DNA of 64,000 nucleotides from Pelomyxa schiedti (Eukaryota > Evosea > Pelobiontida > Pelomyxidae): positions 96,843 to 160,842 of the forward strand of contig JAHLWZ010000526.1 of assembly GCA_020536535.1 (NCBI GenBank), given 5' to 3'. Below, piece after piece: positions 58,706 to 64,000 of the stretch. Position 1 is the stretch's first letter. Every line of letters starts with the position of its first letter. The translations under genes and the position numbers were made by a program. The notes under the pieces were generated by a model. It was not told the origin of the DNA. It saw only the letters and a program-made list of their open reading frames with translations, and did not search any database.

Positions 58706-61700
58706 ATGATTCGAGGCAAAAAACTTGCTTATTCGTCCGAAGCAGTTTGAAGAAGCATTTTCTTCGTGGAATCCTGAAAAACAGAAGTCGGTTGGGGAAG
58801 TGTCGTTGGGAGTATGGGACAAACACGTGTGTACTTTGGTTACGAGAGAACCGACCACCAAAAAAAAACTCACCGGTGCTTTCATCACACACAGATGGTT
58901 CGAGGGCTAGGCGCCTGAATCAAGGTACCGCGCCTGTATATCAACGTTCAGGGTCGTCGTCGTCGTCTTCTTCGTCTTCTTCATCGGCATACAAAGGTGT
59001 GAAGGTCCGATTACCCAATCCCAGTGGGCCTGGAAACGGTGGGATGGTTGATTACGCAGCTGCAAACGCGGCTATGGGCACTAGTACTTTCAGCGGGACC
59101 ACAACCATGATGGGTGGAAAGAAGAGAAGTAGTAGTAGCAGCAGCAGCAGCAGCACGGATACATCTTCTAGTGGAAGCGATAAGAGGTGGGGAGTTGGGG
59201 CGTGGAAGTTGTCGGCAAAGGCATCCCAGCTGTCAAGATGCATCACCGAAATTGAGATTGAGGCCAAGATTATGGACTTGTGTGCAGAGGTGAAGATGGC
59301 ACAGACGTACCAGAATACGACGGGCTCTCCGATTGAGGCTGTGTAGGAACCCTGTTGTTTCGGTGGAACAATTTTTTCCCTTACCTTTCTTCAGATACGA
59401 GTTCCCTCTTTTTGAAAGTCTGGCTATTGTAGAATTCATTGCTGAAATCAATGGAAAAGAAATTGTGGCCAAGGAAAGTCAGTTTTCACCAACCTCAAAA
59501 TTCACGTCATCATAGTTGGAAGAAAAAACCAAAGCTGTCAATAAATATGACGATGCCATTGTGTGTATCTTGTGTTAAAGGCATTAGCTCATTCATTCCA
59601 AAACAAAACAAAACAAAAAAAAAAGGCTTCAGGTTTGTTTACCAGTAGGTAGTTGGATTTTATACTCTTCACAGGACACGGGGCATTCCTTGGGGAAGTG
59701 TCAAATGACAAACGCAAAATGTTTAAGATCTCCGTTGGTTATTCTCAGTTTGAAATGGTTTTCTTCTCTTTTAACATTATTTAGGAAACTTACCTGTCGG
59801 ACAAACAGCCAAAAGTTTTTCTCTTTTTGTTGTTGAATGCTCATTGTTGTTTTTCTAGTAACAATAACCTGTGTGATGGAGCTAGAAACAGACCTAGAGG
59901 ACACCATATTTTCACTTCCTGTGGGGCTTTTCCCACGTGATCCTGTCCCTCTTTCAATCAAGATGTTAGTAATGACAACATTCCCCATCAAGGATGTTGT
60001 GTGTACTTCGCATTCAGATACATTCCAGGTTTTTCAGTACTTGCCTCTATTTCATTGACGTCACATCCAGATCCTTCCATCAACCAACCCTTTCCAAAAA
60101 GAAGCAATTTGGAAGGGAGCACATGGTACTCAATCAGAAAATTCCATTACCTATTACCAACAACACAGGACTCTGGGGCAATTCGTTTGAATGTAAAATA
60201 TCTTCACGGGAACAGCATAGACCAGCTGCTGCTATTGAAAGTGCCCCAGATGGTTCACTTGCTGCACTTGTTACATTTTTTCCTAGCTGGGCAAATATAG
60301 ACTCTGATTTATTGGAGCCAAGTGGAGAAATAGTGTTCCTGATAGATCGGTAGTTCTCGAGCACTTTGATTTTCATTCATTGGAGAAGGTCTGGGTCAAT
60401 GGCTGGCTCCTCCATCTCTAAGGTTTCTGAAACAATGGCATTATTTTTGCGCAGTCTACCTATGGATTGCAAATTCAACAGTTATCTTCAACATCCACTT
60501 TTTTAATTGTCTTTACCAAAATGAAATCAGTTGTTGGATTTGGTGATCGCTTTGAAAAGCTTTTTCCAACTAGCATGAAGTATGATGATACAAGTTTACA
60601 AAATGCTTTAAATCACGTTCAAGATCTTAAGGCAAATTTGGGTGGAACTGGTAGGCACCTTGTTCTTTACTTTTGTCTAATCATTCCAAGAACTTCTTGC
60701 ACCTTTGCTTAATGTGTTGACTGAGCCAGTAGAGGATGAGTACCCGAGACAGGTAAAGGAGCTTTGCGAATCCAACTCAAGTACTCTAATACCTGTAAGG
60801 TGTTTGTTTTGACTGATGGTGCCGTTTCTAAGAGAGAGGCCACAATAGATGCAGCTGCCAAGAATTGTCAAAGAGCCCGAGGTAAATTGTCTGATTTTGT
60901 CTACCATCTCATTTCACATCAGTGTTCACGTTTGGAATTGGCACGGGGGTTGACCAAACTCTGGTCAGTGGACTAGCTGCAGCAGGAAGAGGAAAAGCTG
61001 AGTTCATTACTGAAACCTCACAAATAAAAGAGAAAGTACAGCATTCCTCTATTACCACTCTTAATTTTTTTTCCAGGTCATGTTGCAGTTGCAGGTTTTT
61101 CAATACTATTGTAACCATGTCAATAATTTACACATCAAAGCGAGCACTGGAACCTATGATGAAGCAAGTCACGATTAACTGGCCCGCCCATCTACATTCC
61201 TCACAGGCCCCCACCCATCTTCGCCCTCTTTTTAGTGGCGAGAGATTATTGGCATATGCCATGTTTCCACCTGGTGAAAATTTATGGAGCTTTTCCTCAA
61301 AATCACTTCCAGTTGTTCTCAGTGGTATTGGACCTGAGGGAACTCCACTCTCTTTTGAAATACCACTTGAAGAAGGTAAGAACATTGACTTTTTTAAAAA
61401 TTGTGCCAAACTTATGGTTCCCTTTAATAAGGGCGACTCATCTACGGCCAAACAATTCACCGATTGGCGGCAAAAGTCTTGATACGGTATGGAAAAGAGG
61501 GAAAAATAACGAAAATAATCAAAGTGAAAAGGGAAATGGAAGAAACTATTCGTGGGTCTTCAAGACCAGATTTGAATGCACAAATTTTGGACCTCTCTCT
61601 AAAGTGGAATGTAGCATCTTCACTCACTGCCTTCTCAGCAGTCGATAAAAGGTACAGACTGCAACTAAATGGACTTGGGTTGATGTAATATAAAACAGAT

Positions 61701-63475
61701 CAGAGGAGACTCTTGGGAGCATGAAAACTATTACCGTCCCATCAAGCTCAGGTAATATTGGCCTCCACCCTTTTATTTCTCTTTTACAAACAGATAAAAA
61801 GTTCCACCAAGGAAAGCAAGTAAATCATCTACAACTTCTACCAGTAGTAGTTTAAAGAAGCGCATTATTTTGCCCACTGTGGCTCCGCCAAAACTCAAAG
61901 CTTCCTCTTCTTCCAGTTCATCTTCTAGTGGTCGACAATTTCTATTTTTCTCTTTTCAGTACTAAATAGCAATAGGAAAGGTGAAGGCAGAGGTCTCTTT
62001 GCCCCTTCCCAAAGTTGATGTCAAGGTTGAGGCCAGAAAGTCCCCAGGATTCAGATTTGGCTTCTCAGGAAAAGGCAATGCATCACAGAACCGACCCACA
62101 ATTGGGGCTGGTATCTACAAAAGCGGAAGCAGCAGCAGTAGCAGTGACGTAAAATTTGCTGTGAAAAAGCGTGGAACAGCCAGAAAATTTGGCCTGGGAA
62201 GACACGGCCACAGCAAAGCTGATGTCAAGGTTGAAATCAAGAAGCCCTCAGTGAGGGTTGAATATGAATCTGGAGGGAGCAAAAGCGGAAGTAGAAGCGG
62301 AAGTAGATGTAGAAGTAGAAGTAAAAGTACAAGTAGAAGTAGAAGTGGAAGTGGAAGTGGAAGTAAGAGTGAGAGTGAGGCCAAAGCTGATGTCCGGGTT
62401 GGAATCAAAAAGCCTGAAGTGAAAGTCAGTGTGGAAGCACAAAAGCGGAAAAAAAGCAAATCTGAAAGCAGCACTGATAGCCTAGTGGCGAAAGCCAAAG
62501 CAGATGTCAAGGTGGCAGTGAAAAAGCCTGAGGTGAAAGTGAAACTTGGACTTGGGAAAAAGACATCCAGCAGCAGTCCCCTGAGAGGAAAATATGATGT
62601 CAAGGTTGATGCCAAAGCGCCCAAGGTTGAGGTGAAAAAACCTGAATTGAAAGTGGGGTTTGGATTTGGGAAAATGAAACCCAACAGTGGGAGCGAGAGT
62701 AGTTCTCCAGTACTAGCCAAACCTTCTCTCAAAGCCGATGTCAAGGTTGAGGTGAAAAAGCCTGAACTGGCAGGGAAAAAGAAATCTAGCAGTTACAGCA
62801 GCAGTAGCACTAGTGCCCCTCTAGAAAAAGTCAAAGCTGGTATCAAGATTGAACTCAAAGCTGCACCGGCTGGAAAAAAGGATGGGGGTCTGTTTGGGAG
62901 GAAAGGAGCTCCTCTCAAAGTTGAAGTAAAAAAGCCCTCAGTTGGGATCAAAGCTGAAGTAAAAAAATCTGAGGTCCAAATTGGACCCGATGTAAAGGTT
63001 AAAGCCAAAAAAATGAGTAAAAGTACTAGCAGTAGTGGAAGTGGAAGTGGTGGCAAGCTAATCAAGGTTACCATCCCTTCAGGCGTTTCTAGACTCACCC
63101 TGGTATCTAATACCTTTCCCCTCCCCACTATTCTGAAATAATTCCCAGGAAAATGTAATATCCAAGCAACAAGCCAATGGTACCTGGGACATTGCAGCAG
63201 TAACATCACTCCTGGGGGTTCCAGCATCCACCATAGAATCCGTGTGCCCCCTTGAGGCCTATGGCCACGGAAGAGACCAACTGTGGTGCACAGTTCTGAT
63301 GGTGTCACTCCTGGAATCACTGTTCCAATCTTCAAAGACAAACTGGGCTCTGCTGGTTCAAAAGGCAAGGAAGCAAGTCATAAGGCTCAAGGACAGTGCA
63401 AATATCGGTAGGGATGTGGACCTGTATACCCCAGCTGCTGTGTACATAAAATCCCTCTCGCTCTCTGTTTCTTAG
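58706..63475 (+). CDS. VIT-VWA protein with AHNAK-like Lys/Ser repeat insertion
   Basis: Related to VWA5A/LOH11CR2A and PARP4-type VIT-VWA proteins. The start is uncertain: ATG 58706 works if two short introns (about 40 and 64 nt) are spliced; otherwise the first in-frame ATG is 59044. A Ser-run N-terminus precedes the VIT domain (YEFPLFESLAIVEFIAEING, FLGEVSNDKRKMFKISVGNL, 59390-60000). The VWA domain has an intact MIDAS, EIVFLIDRSGSMAGSSI, with VFVLTDGAVSKREA (60320-61080). The vault-like block QILDLSLKWNVASSLTAFSA follows. Then a 350-residue insert (61981-63050) carries about nine units of DVKVEVKKPEVKV type separated by Ser/Gly/Lys runs. The C-terminal helical module typical of the family closes it (NGTWDIAAVTSLLGVPASTI, TNWALLVQKARKQVIRLKD), stop TAG 63475. 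Cytosolic; role unknown. Confidence 0.88.
58941..59175 (+). repeat. Ser-coding trinucleotide repeats
   Basis: Runs of TCG/TCT (about 58951-58985) and AGT/AGC (about 59129-59155) encode two poly-Ser tracts near the N-terminus of the VIT-VWA protein. The two tracts use different Ser codon families, so they arose independently. Confidence 0.8.
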
Positions 63476-63661
63476 CCAGTTGTGCAAATGAACAATAGAA
63501 ACTGAGAACAACAGATTCCCAACCGAGATTTCCATCAAATGTAAAAACAAAAAATTTTTCCCTTTCACACAATTTGTATAAAAATATAACATAAGCAAGC
63601 AACAACCGGCAGCGTCGTCAACAACCGACACAAACCAACAAGATCTTACCAATCATGAAAG

Positions 63662-64000
63662 ATGGCTTTGCTCAACACGAAATCTTCCCGCCCCGCAAAC
63701 AAGACAACGGGAGCCGTGGTCAATATTCCGATGTCCGTAGGTGATTCGTTCTATAGGTACCAGAGGCCAGATCTGTCAATCAAGGTATTTTGTTTACCTT
63801 ATGGGCGAGTTATTAACTTATTATTAAAAAGGTGGTTGGCATTAGAGGAGGTGCGAGGACCGTGCTTTCAAATATCGTGAAAGTGGCTGAGGCACTTTAC
63901 TGTCCTGCTTCGTATCCTACAAAGTACTTCGGAATCATGTTGGGTGCCAAGACCTCGATTCCCGAAGAGACCCCAAGCAAGAAGGGTGACTATTCTGTAA
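63662..64000 (+). CDS. eif5: Translation initiation factor eIF5, 5' part
   Basis: eIF5 is the GTPase-activating protein for eIF2 in start-codon selection. From ATG 63662 a ~20-residue basic leader precedes NIPMSVGDSFYRYQRPDLSI, and after a 47-nt intron (about 63785-63831) VVGIRGGARTVLSNIVKVAE, ALYCPASYPTKYFGIMLGAK and TSIPEE. This matches the eIF5 N-terminal domain including the YPTKYFG-x-ELGA block. The catalytic Arg of eIF5 (Arg15 in yeast) corresponds to the Arg in FYRYQRP. The gene runs off the right edge, so its zinc ribbon and C-terminal HEAT domain are not seen. Confidence 0.93.

Noticed and set aside
62115-62744. 209-codon minus-strand frame, Leu/Ser/Phe-rich
   Set aside because: Antisense shadow of the Lys/Ser repeat region of the VIT-VWA gene, which has domain support on the + strand.

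Overview
The window is nuclear DNA from a free-living eukaryote with a compact, gene-dense genome. The genes are split by many very short GT-AG introns (mostly about 27-65 nt), UTRs are short, neighbouring start codons can lie about 55-70 bp apart, and the standard code is used (TAA, TAG and TGA all end genes). The gene set points to an amoeboid protist, most likely Amoebozoa: conserved actin, class I PI3-kinase with a huge Ser/Thr-rich N-terminus, F-BAR-RhoGAP and PH-RhoGAP proteins, a VIT-VWA protein and LIM, Pumilio and GT61 proteins. The flagellar transport gene IFT54 implies a flagellum or a remnant of one, which excludes Dictyostelium- and Entamoeba-like lineages. A flagellate archamoeba such as Pelomyxa or Mastigamoeba would fit, but that is inference.

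Layout: 0-5.5 kb holds an AT-hook protein (-), a degenerate eEF1A-like GTPase (-), a divergently transcribed protein of unknown family (+), and a confused stretch with a MERIT40/BABAM1-like VWA start (-) and a foldback repeat. 6-14 kb: actin (-) and class I PI3K (+). 14.1-15.6 kb: no confident gene. 15.6-22.5 kb: type II membrane mannosyltransferase (-), a low-complexity protein (-), a macrodomain protein (-) and a pseudokinase-Sel1 protein (+). 22.5-25.5 kb: poorly resolved small genes, an inverted duplication and a 352-bp insertion with target-site duplication. 25.5-34.3 kb: a PEP-synthase/rifampicin-phosphotransferase-like enzyme (+), a polyQ Myb/SANT-like nuclear protein (+), and a P-protein/ArsB-type transporter (+). 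34.3-43.4 kb: F-BAR-RhoGAP (-) and a RELCH homologue (+). 43.5-50.6 kb: IFT54 (-), Pumilio (-), LIM protein (-). 50.8-55.8 kb: a secretory GT61 glycosyltransferase (+) and a TPP-dependent decarboxylase/synthase-like enzyme (-). 56.2-64 kb: PH-RhoGAP (+), VIT-VWA protein with AHNAK-like repeats (+), and the 5' end of eIF5 (+).

There is no operon logic. Themes that recur by chance or biology are actin/Rho/phosphoinositide signalling (actin, PI3K, two RhoGAPs, LIM), membrane traffic and cilia (RELCH, IFT54, F-BAR), Golgi glycosylation (two transferases) and RNA/translation (Pumilio, eIF5, eEF1A-like). No CRISPR, rRNA or tRNA gene, prophage or bacterial operon was seen. The most unusual items are the RPH-like multidomain enzyme, the catalytically altered eEF1A paralogue, the VIT-VWA protein with its Lys/Ser repeat insertion, and the foldback locus with its insertion near 24 kb. 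Exon boundaries given here were read by eye from frame continuity and splice consensus.
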